Shown here: piece after piece, positions 35,859-45,228 of the stretch
How positions within the stretch are numbered: the first letter of the stretch is position 1
Layout of the letters: each line of letters opens with the position of its first letter
Assembly: GCA_051650105.1 (NCBI GenBank)
Contig: JBOFIJ010000006.1
Location: forward strand, 62,001 to 126,000
Origin: CAMWXW01 sp051650105
Lineage (GTDB): Bacteria > Desulfobacterota > Desulfovibrionia > Desulfovibrionales > Desulfovibrionaceae
Length of the DNA: 64,000 nucleotides
Direction of reading: 5' to 3'
Notes under the pieces: generated by a model
Database searches by the model: none
Told to the model about the DNA's origin: nothing
The model's input: the letters and a program-made list of their open reading frames with translations, nothing else
Position numbers and translations under genes: made by a program

Positions 35859-36467
35859 ATGGCTATGTATCATTTTATATTAGGCAAAGTATTCATTGCA
35901 TTGTGTATTTTGTCCTTTCTTTCCGGTGATGCTGAAGCTACTGTCGTATCCGAAAGTAGAAAGGCAGCCGATGTAATGGTGAGTATTTTAAAAGATAAAT
36001 TAGGCTCTACCAGTCCACTACTTATTACATCTCTTGTTGATGAAAGTAATTACACTAGATCGAACCCTTTAGCAAAACTTATTACTGATCAGGTCGCTAT
36101 TGTCCTTGCACAAAAAGGTTTTTATGTTTTAGATACAAAACTTGGAAAAGGTCTCACCCTTTCTCGCGAAGGTTCTGCTTTTATGCTTACTACAGAGTTA
36201 GAAAATCTTTTGTTGAATGAGTATGATGCCGAGGCTGTTTTGGTAGGAACATACTTTATTGGAGAAAAGGATATTATTGTTTCTCTTCGTGTTGTTGCAC
36301 TTGGAGATGGTAAAATACTTGCTGGGCATAGTTATACGCTTAATCTTACACCAGAAATAGAGCTTTTGCTTGTTGAAAGAAATACTCAAAACAGTGTTGA
36401 TACCATTTTAAAGCAATATGGAAGAAAACGTTTAGATTCTGTATATTCTACTAGAAAAGCGCCTTAA
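35859..36467 (+). CDS. FlgO-family outer-membrane protein
   Basis: A 202-residue exported protein with AGGAG before the ATG and a signal peptide ending near DAEA. The mature region NPLAKLITDQVAIVLAQKGF, the following LTLSREGSAFMLTTELENLL and the strand AEAVLVGTYFIGEKDIIVSL follow the FlgO domain, in which a TolB-N-like fold sits in the outer membrane or periplasm around the flagellum. In Vibrio, FlgO supports flagellar stability and motility. With the upstream exported protein and downstream PilZ it forms a motility-related unit, separate from the rest of the flagellar genes; fliR is the only other one in the window. Confidence 0.75.
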   Translation: MAMYHFILGKVFIALCILSFLSGDAEATVVSESRKAADVMVSILKDKLGSTSPLLITSLVDESNYTRSNPLAKLITDQVAIVLAQKGFYVLDTKLGKGLTLSREGSAFMLTTELENLLLNEYDAEAVLVGTYFIGEKDIIVSLRVVALGDGKILAGHSYTLNLTPEIELLLVERNTQNSVDTILKQYGRKRLDSVYSTRKAP

Positions 36468-36516
36468 GGGAACAGATTGGATTGTTCTTTATACAGTATA
36501 AAAGAGGTATGTTATT

Positions 36517-36852
36517 ATGGCTCTCGAAAAAAATGATAATCGTCGTCGTGTTAGATTGATATCAAAAAGAATAAATTATATTACAATAGAAGTGTGCGGA
36601 AAAATTATTTCCTGTGCAATTATTAACCTAAGTTGCGGTGGGATAATGGTAAAATTGCCTACAGATATGGCAAAATTGCCTATTGTTATAGGTACTACTA
36701 TTACATTTAGAAATGTTCCAGAAAAATATAAAGACCTTCTTGAAGGCCTAAGTGCTAATGTCGTTTGGTTCCAAAATGCTATGTGTGGTATTTGTTTTGA
36801 ATCTCCTTTACCATGTGAACCAGAAGAACTGCAAGCGTTGTTAGATAAATAA
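36517..36852 (+). CDS. PilZ-domain protein
   Basis: A 111-residue single-domain protein of cytoplasmic type. RRRVR at residues 9-13 satisfies the RxxxR half of the cyclic-di-GMP site and NLSCGG near residue 37 the [DN]xSxxG half, so binding of cyclic di-GMP is likely. The terminal segment VWFQNAMCGICFE is typical of the PilZ barrel. It follows the FlgO-like gene by 49 bp and a strong hairpin follows. It probably links cyclic-di-GMP to motility or surface behaviour; the target is unknown. Confidence 0.85.
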   Translation: MALEKNDNRRRVRLISKRINYITIEVCGKIISCAIINLSCGGIMVKLPTDMAKLPIVIGTTITFRNVPEKYKDLLEGLSANVVWFQNAMCGICFESPLPCEPEELQALLDK

Positions 36853-36869
36853 TGTGAAGGTAATACACT

Positions 36870-36894
36870 GTCTATGTGAGTATATCACATAGAC
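36870..36894 (+). terminator. Hairpin after the PilZ gene
   Basis: GTCTATGTGA (36870-36879), a 5-nt loop and TCACATAGAC (36885-36894) form a perfect 10-bp stem 18 bp after the stop. The T-run is displaced (CTTTTTT about 20 nt later). Confidence 0.6.
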
Positions 36895-36973
36895 CTTGGA
36901 ATATTGCATCTTTTTTAAATATTGTGTTATTCCTTATAGTAAAATAATTGTGAATATTATATAGTGACTATAT

Positions 36974-37906
36974 ATGAAAAACGTACTTGTTCTTAATGGT
37001 GGTGGTGGAAAGGGTATTTATACACTGGGTGTTCTGTACGAAATTGAAAATATGTTTAAGACAGAGTGTGGTTATGGAAAGCTCTCTGATTTTTTTACTA
37101 TATTTTTTGGCACTAGCACGGGTTCTATTATTGCTACCGCTTTAGCAAATAACATGTCTATTGAAGAAATATACATGTTTTATTATACAAAATTGCCCTC
37201 AATTTTATTTTATCCAGATGCTGGAAAAGTAGCTCCACAATTTTTTTCAAAAAAAAGAACAAAGGCACTTAAAGACGCTTTATATGAGGTTTTTGCTGAA
37301 TATCCTTTTGATTATATTTCTAAAAATCTCACTTTGTTTGCAACAGATTTTAACGATAAGCAGCCAAGAATATTTTATACAGATGCTGAATTTGCTGGGG
37401 AAGATAAACAACTTTTTATTCCCGGTTTTGGGGCTTCTCTTGTTGAAGGAATATCTGCTTCTTGTGCGGCATACCCAATATTTGATAAAGTACATATAGA
37501 AGGTAATGGCTATTGTTTTGATGCTATTGATGGTGGATATTATGCCAATAATCCTTCGCTTTTTGCTGTAGAATGTATGCAGAGAGTATATAGAGGAGAA
37601 CGCTGTAAAATACTTAATATTGGTGTTGGAAAATATGCTCAAACTGCTTTTGAGAAAATGCTTAATAAAATGGATTTTTATAAATTAATTAATATTATTA
37701 TGGATACTGTTTCTAGTTCTACCGTACAAATTACAAAATCATTATGTAGAAATTCATATATAGAGTATTTACATATTTCTAAGGTATTTGAGCATAAAAT
37801 TGATTTTTTTGTTCATCAAAAAGAGGATATAGAACTATTATTTACAGAAGGTAGAAAGAGTTTTATGGAAAATAAAAAAGCTATTTGTACTCTTTTTTCT
37901 TTATAA
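36974..37906 (+). CDS. Patatin-like phospholipase
   Basis: A 310-residue serine lipase/acyl hydrolase. The oxyanion glycines are in VLNGGGGKGIYTLGVL (residues 5-20), the nucleophile serine in GTSTGS (GxSxG, near residue 50) and the catalytic aspartate in DGGYY. It has no signal peptide or membrane segment. Patatin proteins act as membrane phospholipases in the cell, as secreted effectors (ExoU type) or as defence effectors. No partner gene (cyclase, chaperone, secretion system) adjoins it, so the role stays open; a type III effector is one possibility in a host-associated organism. No strong ribosome binding site precedes the ATG. Confidence 0.85.
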   Translation: MKNVLVLNGGGGKGIYTLGVLYEIENMFKTECGYGKLSDFFTIFFGTSTGSIIATALANNMSIEEIYMFYYTKLPSILFYPDAGKVAPQFFSKKRTKALKDALYEVFAEYPFDYISKNLTLFATDFNDKQPRIFYTDAEFAGEDKQLFIPGFGASLVEGISASCAAYPIFDKVHIEGNGYCFDAIDGGYYANNPSLFAVECMQRVYRGERCKILNIGVGKYAQTAFEKMLNKMDFYKLINIIMDTVSSSTVQITKSLCRNSYIEYLHISKVFEHKIDFFVHQKEDIELLFTEGRKSFMENKKAICTLFSL

Positions 37907-38541
37907 CAACAGTAGTATACTATTATCTTAGTTATTAAATATTGTTATTTTATATAGGAATAATATTCTGATATTCTTTATCTTTTTGTTTTAAAAAGAG
38001 AAATAGCAAAAATATCGAGATATAATTGTGATGTGTCATTATTGTTATAGTATATTTATAAAATAGTGTAATATGAAATAGGCTTTTATCTATTATGTTT
38101 ATATGGCAGTATTATATGAATGTAGATGGTATGAAGCCTTCAAATCTATTTTGGGAAAAGACTATAATAGTATAAAGAAATGTCAGTGTTATATACTCAA
38201 GTGGGAATTATATTGTTATTGCTAATATCTATTATTGATAAAAGTATTTTTCTTATTCAATACAGTATTTTCTTAAGAAGATACTGTATTGAGATTGATA
38301 TTTTGATAGAAATATATTGGGGAAAGCATATCGTACAAATATAATCGCAATTATATGAATATGACTGTTATTGAAATGGTTTTATAAAAATTTATTACAA
38401 AATAATAGTATAAAATTAATAAAAAATAAGACAGATATAGTATATTGTATATAGTAAGGGTATTGTTATAATTTACTAGTACTACTAAACTAATAATATT
38501 TAGATAACAAGATATCTTTGAAATAAAGAAATTCAGAATTT
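37907..38541. other. Intergenic region with a 34-bp palindrome
   Basis: AT-rich sequence between convergent genes with no coding frame. The palindrome at 38258-38291 is listed separately. Confidence 0.5.
38258..38291. repeat. 34-bp near-perfect palindrome
   Basis: CAATACAGTATTTTCTT and AAGAAGATACTGTATTG are reverse complements with one mismatch in 17 and no loop, centred on TTAA. It lies far from both flanking genes and has no T-run on either side. It could form a cruciform or serve as a protein or recombination site. Confidence 0.75.
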
Positions 38542-41331
38542 TTATTTTGCCTGTTTTTTTCTTCGTGTATTCATTTCTTTTGTAAGAAAAAAACCTGTTG
38601 TAGACTCTGGATTTGCCATAATTTCTTCAGGACTTCCCTTGGCTATAATTTTTCCTCCATATTCTCCACCTCCAGGGCCTAAATCTAAAATATAATCAGA
38701 AGCCATAATAACATCTGTATTATGTTCTATAACAAGTACTGTTGCTCCATAATTTACTAAGGTATGTAAAACGTGTATTAGTTTACCTATTTCGTGCATG
38801 TGAAGTCCTGTTGTTGGTTCGTCTAATATATATAATGTTTTTGGGAGACGTTTTTTGCCAAGTTCTTTGGATATTTTTATTCTTTGGGCTTCTCCACCAG
38901 AAAGTGTTGTTGCAGATTGTCCTAAATGAATATATCCTAAGCCAACTTCTTCTAATACACGGAGCCTTCTTTCTATATTGGGATAATTTTGAAAGAATTC
39001 ACAAGCTTCACTCACAGTCATAGAAAGAACATCTGCAATATTTTTCCCTTTATATTCGACAGATAACGTTTCTTTATTATATCGTTTGCCTTCACAAATA
39101 TCACATGGTACGTGGATATCTGGCAAAAAATGCATTTCTACTGTTAATTCTCCTTCACCATTACATACACCACATCTGCCTTCTGCTACATTAAAACTAA
39201 ATCTTCCTATTCCATATCCCATTTTACGTGCTTGTGGTGTCAGTGAAAAAACAGTGCGTATTTCATCAAAAATTTTTGTATATGTTGCTGGATTTGATCG
39301 AGGCGTTCTTCCTATTGGGCTTTGGTCTATTAATACAATTTTCTCAATTTCTTCCAAACCCTCTATTGAATCTAATAAACCAGGCATATCAACCTTTAAA
39401 CCCAATTTAAGTGCTATATTTTTATATAGGGTATCAACAACTAACGAGCTTTTACCAGACCCAGAAACGCCTGTTGCACAAATTAATAATCCAAGTGGAA
39501 TTTCGCAATCCATTGTTTGAATATTATGCGTTTGAATATTTTTTGCAAGAATCCATTTTTCTGGAAGTCTTCTTTTTTCTGGAATTGCTATAGAACGTTC
39601 ACCTCGAAGATATTGCGCTGTTAAGCTTGTGCTAGAATGTAAGAATTCTTTAGTTGAGCCAGAATATATTAATTCTCCTCCAAGAAGGCCCGAATGAGGA
39701 CCCATTTCTATTATGTAGTCCGATTCCCTAATAGTCGATTCATCGTGTTCCACCACAATAACAGTATTACCTTTCTTTTGTAAGTCGCGTAGTGTTGCTA
39801 TAAGTCTGTCATTGTCCTTTGGGTGCAATCCTATAGAGGGTTCATCGAGAACATAAGTAACTCCTACAAGGCCTGAACCAAGTTGTGAGGCAAGCCTAAT
39901 ACGTTGAGCTTCTCCTCCAGAAAGTGTTGTCATTGTTCTATCTAGTGTAAGATATTCCAAACCAACGTTAGACATAAATGCAAGTCGTTGCTCTATTTCT
40001 TTTACTAAAGGCTCGGCTATAAGAGAGTGTCTTCCTGTAAAAGATAGTTCTGAAAACCATGTAATGGCTTTGGAGATAGAAAGTCTTGTGAAATGATATA
40101 AGGAAAGTCCTTGTATTGTGATAGAGAGCGCTTCCTTTCGAAGCCGAGCACCATTGCAATCTGGGCAGGTACTTTCTGATTGATAAATAGATAAGAATTC
40201 ACCTAATTTATTGCGAGAGCGAAATTCTTTTTCTAAAAGAGGAATAAGGCCTAAAAAGCCTTTTTTACCTTTTTTATCTCCATGAAAAAAGCGTTGTGTT
40301 ATTTCTTCACTCCACTCATTAAAAGGAGTATTTCTTGTTATGTTATGTCTTCTCAAAAAATCTTCTAAAGAGTTATTTTGTTCTTCTGTTAACTTAATAA
40401 TACGAAGAGGGAGAATGGCTCCAGAAGAGATGCTTTTTGTTTTATTCGGAACGAGTAAGTCTGTTGTAAATTGCTCTACTAAGCCTATTCCAAGGCAAGT
40501 TGGACAAGCACCCTGTGGGCTATTAAAAGAGAAAAGCTGTGGTGTTATATTGGGAAGGCTTATTTTGCAATCTACACAGCTAGCCGATGTTGAGAATAAG
40601 CGGTCTTTGTTAGTATCTACATCGTGCACAATAAGAGTGCCATTACCTTCTTTAAGTACGGTTTCAATGGAAGATGCTACTCTTGAGCGCATGTCATCTT
40701 TAATAACAATACGGTCCACAACAATATCGATACAGTGTTTTTTGTTCTTGTCTAATTCCTGAACATCTTCTATTGCTACAATATCTCCATTTAAGCGTAT
40801 TCGAACAAAGCCTGAACGTTGTATGCGTTTTATTATTTCTTGATGCGATCCTTTTTGGTACAATACGATGGGGGCAAGAAGAATATATTTGCTTCCTTCT
40901 TCTGCAAGCATAATTTCATTTACCATTTCATCAATGGATAAACTTTCTATTGCTTTGCCGCATTCTGGACAATGTGCAATACCGAGCCTCGCATAAAAAA
41001 CACGTAAGAAATCGTATAATTCTGTTGTTGTGGCGACAGTTGAACGAGGATTTCTCATAATTGTTTGTTGTTCTAGAGAAATTGCTGGAGAGAGACCATC
41101 AATTTTGTCAACAAGGGGTTTTTCCATTTTATCTAAAAATTGTCTTGCATAGGCGGAGAGTGATTCCACATAACGTCTTTGGCCTTCAGCATAGATAATA
41201 TCAAATGCAAGTGTGGATTTTCCAGAACCAGAGGGACCACAGATGATAATAAGTTGATCGTGGGGGATAGATAGTGAAATATCTTTTAAATTATTTTGTT
41301 TGGCACCTTCTATCCGTATTTCTCTCGTCAT
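38542..41331 (-). CDS. uvrA: Excinuclease ABC subunit A
   Basis: A 929-residue nucleotide-excision-repair protein that finds bulky DNA damage with UvrB. Two ABC modules are visible: Walker A motifs GPSGSGKST (near residue 32) and GVSGSGKSS (near 625), and signature LSGGEAQRIR twice. Zinc-binding CxxC pairs occur at CPEC, CVDC, CPTC, CPDC, CGVC and CDIC. The ATG at 41331 has AAGGA seven bases upstream; a TTG at 41355 is unlikely. Length is slightly below E. coli UvrA (940). Confidence 0.98.
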   Translation of the reverse strand: MTREIRIEGAKQNNLKDISLSIPHDQLIIICGPSGSGKSTLAFDIIYAEGQRRYVESLSAYARQFLDKMEKPLVDKIDGLSPAISLEQQTIMRNPRSTVATTTELYDFLRVFYARLGIAHCPECGKAIESLSIDEMVNEIMLAEEGSKYILLAPIVLYQKGSHQEIIKRIQRSGFVRIRLNGDIVAIEDVQELDKNKKHCIDIVVDRIVIKDDMRSRVASSIETVLKEGNGTLIVHDVDTNKDRLFSTSASCVDCKISLPNITPQLFSFNSPQGACPTCLGIGLVEQFTTDLLVPNKTKSISSGAILPLRIIKLTEEQNNSLEDFLRRHNITRNTPFNEWSEEITQRFFHGDKKGKKGFLGLIPLLEKEFRSRNKLGEFLSIYQSESTCPDCNGARLRKEALSITIQGLSLYHFTRLSISKAITWFSELSFTGRHSLIAEPLVKEIEQRLAFMSNVGLEYLTLDRTMTTLSGGEAQRIRLASQLGSGLVGVTYVLDEPSIGLHPKDNDRLIATLRDLQKKGNTVIVVEHDESTIRESDYIIEMGPHSGLLGGELIYSGSTKEFLHSSTSLTAQYLRGERSIAIPEKRRLPEKWILAKNIQTHNIQTMDCEIPLGLLICATGVSGSGKSSLVVDTLYKNIALKLGLKVDMPGLLDSIEGLEEIEKIVLIDQSPIGRTPRSNPATYTKIFDEIRTVFSLTPQARKMGYGIGRFSFNVAEGRCGVCNGEGELTVEMHFLPDIHVPCDICEGKRYNKETLSVEYKGKNIADVLSMTVSEACEFFQNYPNIERRLRVLEEVGLGYIHLGQSATTLSGGEAQRIKISKELGKKRLPKTLYILDEPTTGLHMHEIGKLIHVLHTLVNYGATVLVIEHNTDVIMASDYILDLGPGGGEYGGKIIAKGSPEEIMANPESTTGFFLTKEMNTRRKKQAK

Positions 41332-41686
41332 GGTATATCCTTTTCTATGTAGCAAACTGTAATATAGTTATGTTCATTGTAATAGTGAAGCATATTGTGT
41401 TACAGGCCAATATTAGTAACGTGTATTTGTTAGAATAGTCAATTCACATAGAGTATATTGCATATGTAAGTTTCTTTTATTGAAGATAAAGCAAGCTACC
41501 ATTCTAAACTGCTCCTATTTTTTTTTCAAGAAAAGCTTTTTTATTTCTTGTTTATATTCTTCATCTTTTAGATGCTGTTTTGTATTACATTGAGTTATTT
41601 AAGGGGATATAGCTCTATGGTATAAATTATACTACGTTTTTTGTGCATTATGTGCGCTTTTATAGTGTGTCATGTAATTATGAATA
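41332..41686. other. Intergenic region between hisS and uvrA
   Basis: Contains a weak hairpin (CAAGAAA/TTTCTTG near 41528-41551). The uvrA promoter should be here but no clear box was identified. No gene recognised. Confidence 0.4.
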
Positions 41687-42910
41687 TTATAGGTGCTTTT
41701 GTTCCAATATGTCTCCTAGAGTATATTCTTTCTGCTCTTCTTTTTGGAAATTTTTCACGGTGTAGATGGTATTTTCTATTTCATGTTCCCCCATAAAAAT
41801 GCAAGATTCTGCATGAGAGAGGGCTTGTTTGAGGTGTTTTTTCATGTTTTTTACGGTATGCTCAAAAAATACACTATAATTGTGTTTGCGAAGTGTATTT
41901 GCAAGAATAGATGCTTTTTCTAAGGCTGATTCACATAATACAGCTATATAGTAATTGTTTAGTGCTTGGGAAGGGCTATGTAATAATAGAGCTAAACGTT
42001 CCATGCCAAGAGCAAAACCAATTCCAGAAAGATCTTTCCCGCCGAGCTGTTTTATAAGGCCATCATATCTACCACCTCCAGCTATAGAGGATTGTGAACC
42101 AATGTTATTTGATACTACTTCAAACGTAGTTCTAATATAGTAATCAAGCCCACGCACAAGCCTTGGTTCTATAGTGTAGGAGAGTTGAAAAAGGTCTAAA
42201 AATGATTTTACAGATAGGAAATGCTCCAAACATGGTGCACAAAGATAATCTAACATTATTGGAGTATCTTTTGTGCGTTCTATACATTCCTCTATTTTGC
42301 AATCTAGTGTGCGTAATGGGTTTATTTCCATTCTTTCCTGACATGTTGTGCAAAGTTGCTTTTCTTCTTTTTTCAAATAAGAGATAAGAACTCTCTTATA
42401 TTCTGGGCGACAGCAAGAACATCCTAAAGAATTGAGCAATAATGTTGTATCTTTTATAGCAAGTGCGTTTAAAAAATGTAAAAGCATTGATATCATTTCT
42501 GCGTCAATATAACTTTCTTCGTATCCTATACATTCAACGTTTATTTGGTGAAATTGTCTCATCCTTCCTTTTTGAGGTCGTTCATACCGAAACATTGGTC
42601 CAAATGTAAAGAATTTAGATGGGCCTTGACGGCCACTGTCGATATATGCACGTATACTTCCTGCCGTTGCTTCTGGACGAAGTGTGATACCGCGATTTTT
42701 TTTATCCATAAAAGTATACATTTCTTTTTGGATAATGTCGGTAGAGGCGCCTATACTTCGTGAGAACAATTCTGTAAATTCTACGAGTGGAGTACGTATT
42801 TCTTTATAATTATATAGTGAGAAAATATCTCGTGCTTTTTCTTCTAATATTGTAAATAATGCGGTTTCTTTTTCTAGGAGATCTGCAAAGCCTTTTATTT
42901 TCTGTACCAT
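41687..42910 (-). CDS. hisS: Histidyl-tRNA synthetase
   Basis: A 407-residue class II synthetase that charges tRNA-His. KIKGFADLLEKE at the start, TLRPEATAGSIRAY (motif 2 approach), FTFGPMFRYERPQKGRMRQFHQ split across motif 2, RGLDYYIRTTFEV and GGGRYDGLI (the HisA/HisB signatures) are present. AAGGA precedes the ATG at seven bases. The methyltransferase-like gene at 42942 ends 31 bp upstream on the same strand, so the two may be co-transcribed. Confidence 0.97.
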   Translation of the reverse strand: MVQKIKGFADLLEKETALFTILEEKARDIFSLYNYKEIRTPLVEFTELFSRSIGASTDIIQKEMYTFMDKKNRGITLRPEATAGSIRAYIDSGRQGPSKFFTFGPMFRYERPQKGRMRQFHQINVECIGYEESYIDAEMISMLLHFLNALAIKDTTLLLNSLGCSCCRPEYKRVLISYLKKEEKQLCTTCQERMEINPLRTLDCKIEECIERTKDTPIMLDYLCAPCLEHFLSVKSFLDLFQLSYTIEPRLVRGLDYYIRTTFEVVSNNIGSQSSIAGGGRYDGLIKQLGGKDLSGIGFALGMERLALLLHSPSQALNNYYIAVLCESALEKASILANTLRKHNYSVFFEHTVKNMKKHLKQALSHAESCIFMGEHEIENTIYTVKNFQKEEQKEYTLGDILEQKHL

Positions 42911-42941
42911 GGTGAGATCCTTTTATACGATATGAATAATA

Positions 42942-43685
42942 TTACTCTTCTATTGCAGATATTTTATATACTGGGGAGGGAAACTCTTTTATTGGTAATA
43001 AAAGGGGGGTATACGAAGTATATGGGGGAATATCTATACGAAATGCCATTAATGTTGCAAAAGGAAATGGGTTAACTATTGGAGAAAACAACGTTTTTTT
43101 CTTGTGTAATAGGGGTAAATTTCCAATAGAAGTAAAAGAAAGTGACGTATTGGGGTACAGGGAAGATATTTTTTTGTAGAGAGTATAGGGGTTTTTCCAA
43201 GATAAATTATAATATATGTCTTTTCTACTATATGAAAGAAGATAATCTAAAGAGAAAAGGTTTAAATTGAGTAATAAGATACTTCTGCTCGTCACACGTA
43301 TTGCCTCTGAAATAATATCTGTTATATTATTTATATAAAACGATGGGTAGAGGATGACAGTATAATCAAAACTATTATTATCTGCATTTACATGAGTTAG
43401 GGAATGCCCATAAATGTGTACGAATGTATCTTTATCTTCTAATTTTGCCCGTACTTCTTTTAAGGGTTCAATAATATGGACAGTGAAGGCATTTTGTAAA
43501 AGAGTGTGTAGAAAAATGCCAGACCCGCATTGCATTGCAAGAAGTGTTGTATTTTTCTTGCTCCATGTTTGCATAGAAAATGTGAGAAGTTGTAATAATG
43601 CTTGAGAAATAGGAGTAAGAGATAGTTCATTATTTTCAAGCAAAGATTTTACGATGGCGTAACGTTCCTTTCTTTCTGTTTGCAT
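42942..43685 (-). CDS. SAM-methyltransferase-like protein, degenerate
   Basis: A 247-residue cytoplasmic protein with the layout of a class I methyltransferase: TTLLAMQCGSGIFLHTLLQ in place of motif I (the usual DxGxGxG reads AMQCGSG), VHIIEPLKEVRAKL for motif II, FDYTVILYPSFY for motif IV and SRSILLLNLNLFS for motif V. The substituted motif I acid suggests weakened or lost activity, or an unusual substrate. It precedes hisS. I cannot name the substrate. Confidence 0.65.
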   Translation of the reverse strand: MQTERKERYAIVKSLLENNELSLTPISQALLQLLTFSMQTWSKKNTTLLAMQCGSGIFLHTLLQNAFTVHIIEPLKEVRAKLEDKDTFVHIYGHSLTHVNADNNSFDYTVILYPSFYINNITDIISEAIRVTSRSILLLNLNLFSLDYLLSYSRKDIYYNLSWKNPYTLYKKISSLYPNTSLSFTSIGNLPLLHKKKTLFSPIVNPFPFATLMAFRIDIPPYTSYTPLLLPIKEFPSPVYKISAIEE

Positions 43686-44089
43686 TATATATAAGAACCT
43701 TTATAATATAGTGTAGATGGAACCATAACTACTATGTATCTTATATTAGAACATATTTTATATTCTCTTGCAAGAACAGAGAAAGAGTATTCTTTGCTGT
43801 TCTTTATTTATGGTGTTTTGTTTTTTTGTTGCTTGACATATTGGTTGTTAGGCATTGTTTTTTTTAATGGGATTTTTCTTAATGTCTTATTAATGAAAGC
43901 ACCATCATCATGAAATAAAGAAAATGTTTTCTCTATATGATACAAGAAAATACTATATATTTTTATTGTTCTTAAAAATAGAATATGTATGTTAAGCATT
44001 ATTTGCTTATTATGTAAAGAATACGTTCTTTGGAGCATTCTTTTTTGGAAAGTAGTGTATAAAAATTGTTGTAAAAGGAGTTATTTATA
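43686..44089. other. Intergenic region with a terminator-like hairpin before the rhodanese pair
   Basis: AAGAAT (44017-44022) can pair with ATTCTT (44037-44042) followed by TTTT, but no plus-strand gene precedes it; the alternative AAGAA/TTCTT pairing overlaps it, so an attenuator is conceivable. AAGGAG precedes the gene at 44090. A minus-strand frame at 43808-44038 has no ribosome binding site. Confidence 0.4.
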
Positions 44090-44443
44090 ATGTTTCAGTT
44101 CAAATATTATCTTGCAAGAGCAGCAATGCCTTTTATGAGGAATAATATTCTTGCAAAAGAGTTACATAGCTTTATAAATAAAGAAAATACTATTCTTTTA
44201 GATGTGAGAACAGAAGAGGAGTGGGAAGAATATCACATTCCTAATTCTATTCATATAGATTATTATTCTGACACATTTTTTCGGGATTTGAAGGCTCTTG
44301 ATAAAAATAAAGAATATGTGGTATATTGTAAGGCGGGCGTGAGAAGTGCCGGCGCTGTTATATATATGAAAATGTTATCTTTCCCAAATACTATTAATGT
44401 ACAAGATGGAATATGTTCATTTTTTACGGATAAGGAGCTATAA
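44090..44443 (+). CDS. Rhodanese-like sulfurtransferase (cytoplasmic)
   Basis: A 117-residue single rhodanese domain with a catalytic loop CKAGVRS around the cysteine near residue 82, and LLDVRTEEEWEEYHIPNSIHI as the N-terminal rhodanese signature (written here split: LLDVRTEEEWEE and YHIPNSIHI). No signal peptide. The stop is immediately followed by the start of a second rhodanese gene, so the pair is one unit. It probably moves sulfane sulfur between thiol carriers; the partner is unknown. Confidence 0.9.
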   Translation: MFQFKYYLARAAMPFMRNNILAKELHSFINKENTILLDVRTEEEWEEYHIPNSIHIDYYSDTFFRDLKALDKNKEYVVYCKAGVRSAGAVIYMKMLSFPNTINVQDGICSFFTDKEL

Positions 44444-44863
44444 ATGTTCACAAGAAGAACTCTTTTTACTCTTGCTCTCGTTGCTATAGGTTCTCTTTTT
44501 ATGATGGGTTATTCTTTTCTTATAAAGAAAGAAGAGATATCTTCATTGCCAGAAGATATTACAATTCAGGAAGCTGCATTGAAGATTCTTGATCCAGAAT
44601 ATATGGTGGTTGATGTACGTACCGCTAAAGAGCTTGAATCTGGGCATTTACAGGGTGCTATTAATATTGACATAAAACAAAGTGATTTTGCTGAGCAAAT
44701 TGACAAATTACCAAGAGATAAAAAATATATTATATATTGTGTAAGTGGGAAAAGAAGTGCTGTTGCAACAAATACTATGAAATCTATGGGTTTTACAAGT
44801 GTAGAGCATATGAAAGATGGAATAAATGGATGGAATGCACAGAAACTCCCCTTAGAAAAATAA
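44444..44863 (+). CDS. Rhodanese-like sulfurtransferase with N-terminal membrane anchor
   Basis: A 139-residue protein. Residues 7-25 (LFTLALVAIGSLFMMGYSF) form an uncleaved or weakly cleaved anchor, so the domain faces the periplasm or membrane. The rhodanese domain has VVDVRTAKELESGHLQGA and the active-site CVSGKRS. It starts directly after the stop of the first rhodanese with AAGGAG inside its end. Together they could relay sulfur across compartments; this is inference. Confidence 0.9.
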   Translation: MFTRRTLFTLALVAIGSLFMMGYSFLIKKEEISSLPEDITIQEAALKILDPEYMVVDVRTAKELESGHLQGAINIDIKQSDFAEQIDKLPRDKKYIIYCVSGKRSAVATNTMKSMGFTSVEHMKDGINGWNAQKLPLEK

Positions 44864-45228
44864 GAAAATATTCCTCCCTTTTATAACAATTTATTACTTA
44901 TAGCATAAACAAGTATACTGCTCGTCTCACTATAGCATTACGGTGCACGTTATTATTGGCATTTTGCATAATGAAAAGTATATTGGTAAATTCTTTGTAA
45001 AAATAGATTCTCTGTAATAAGAAGGAACTAGTCCCTATTTTTTTGGAGGAAAGTATACTGTACTGCGAAAAATAGATCGATACAGCGCTTTTTGTACAGA
45101 GTACTTAGAATAGATATAATTATATATACTTGGAAAGTATGGTGTAACAGGTACTGGATGAGTGTCAGTATTTTTTTCATATTAGAATTTGGAAGAGAAT
45201 ATGTTTTATAAAAGAATAATAACAATAT
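44864..45228. other. Intergenic region
   Basis: AT-rich, between convergent genes; nothing recognised. Confidence 0.4.

Noticed and set aside
43808..44038. 76-codon minus-strand frame before the rhodanese pair
   Set aside because: No ribosome binding site and no protein-like pattern.
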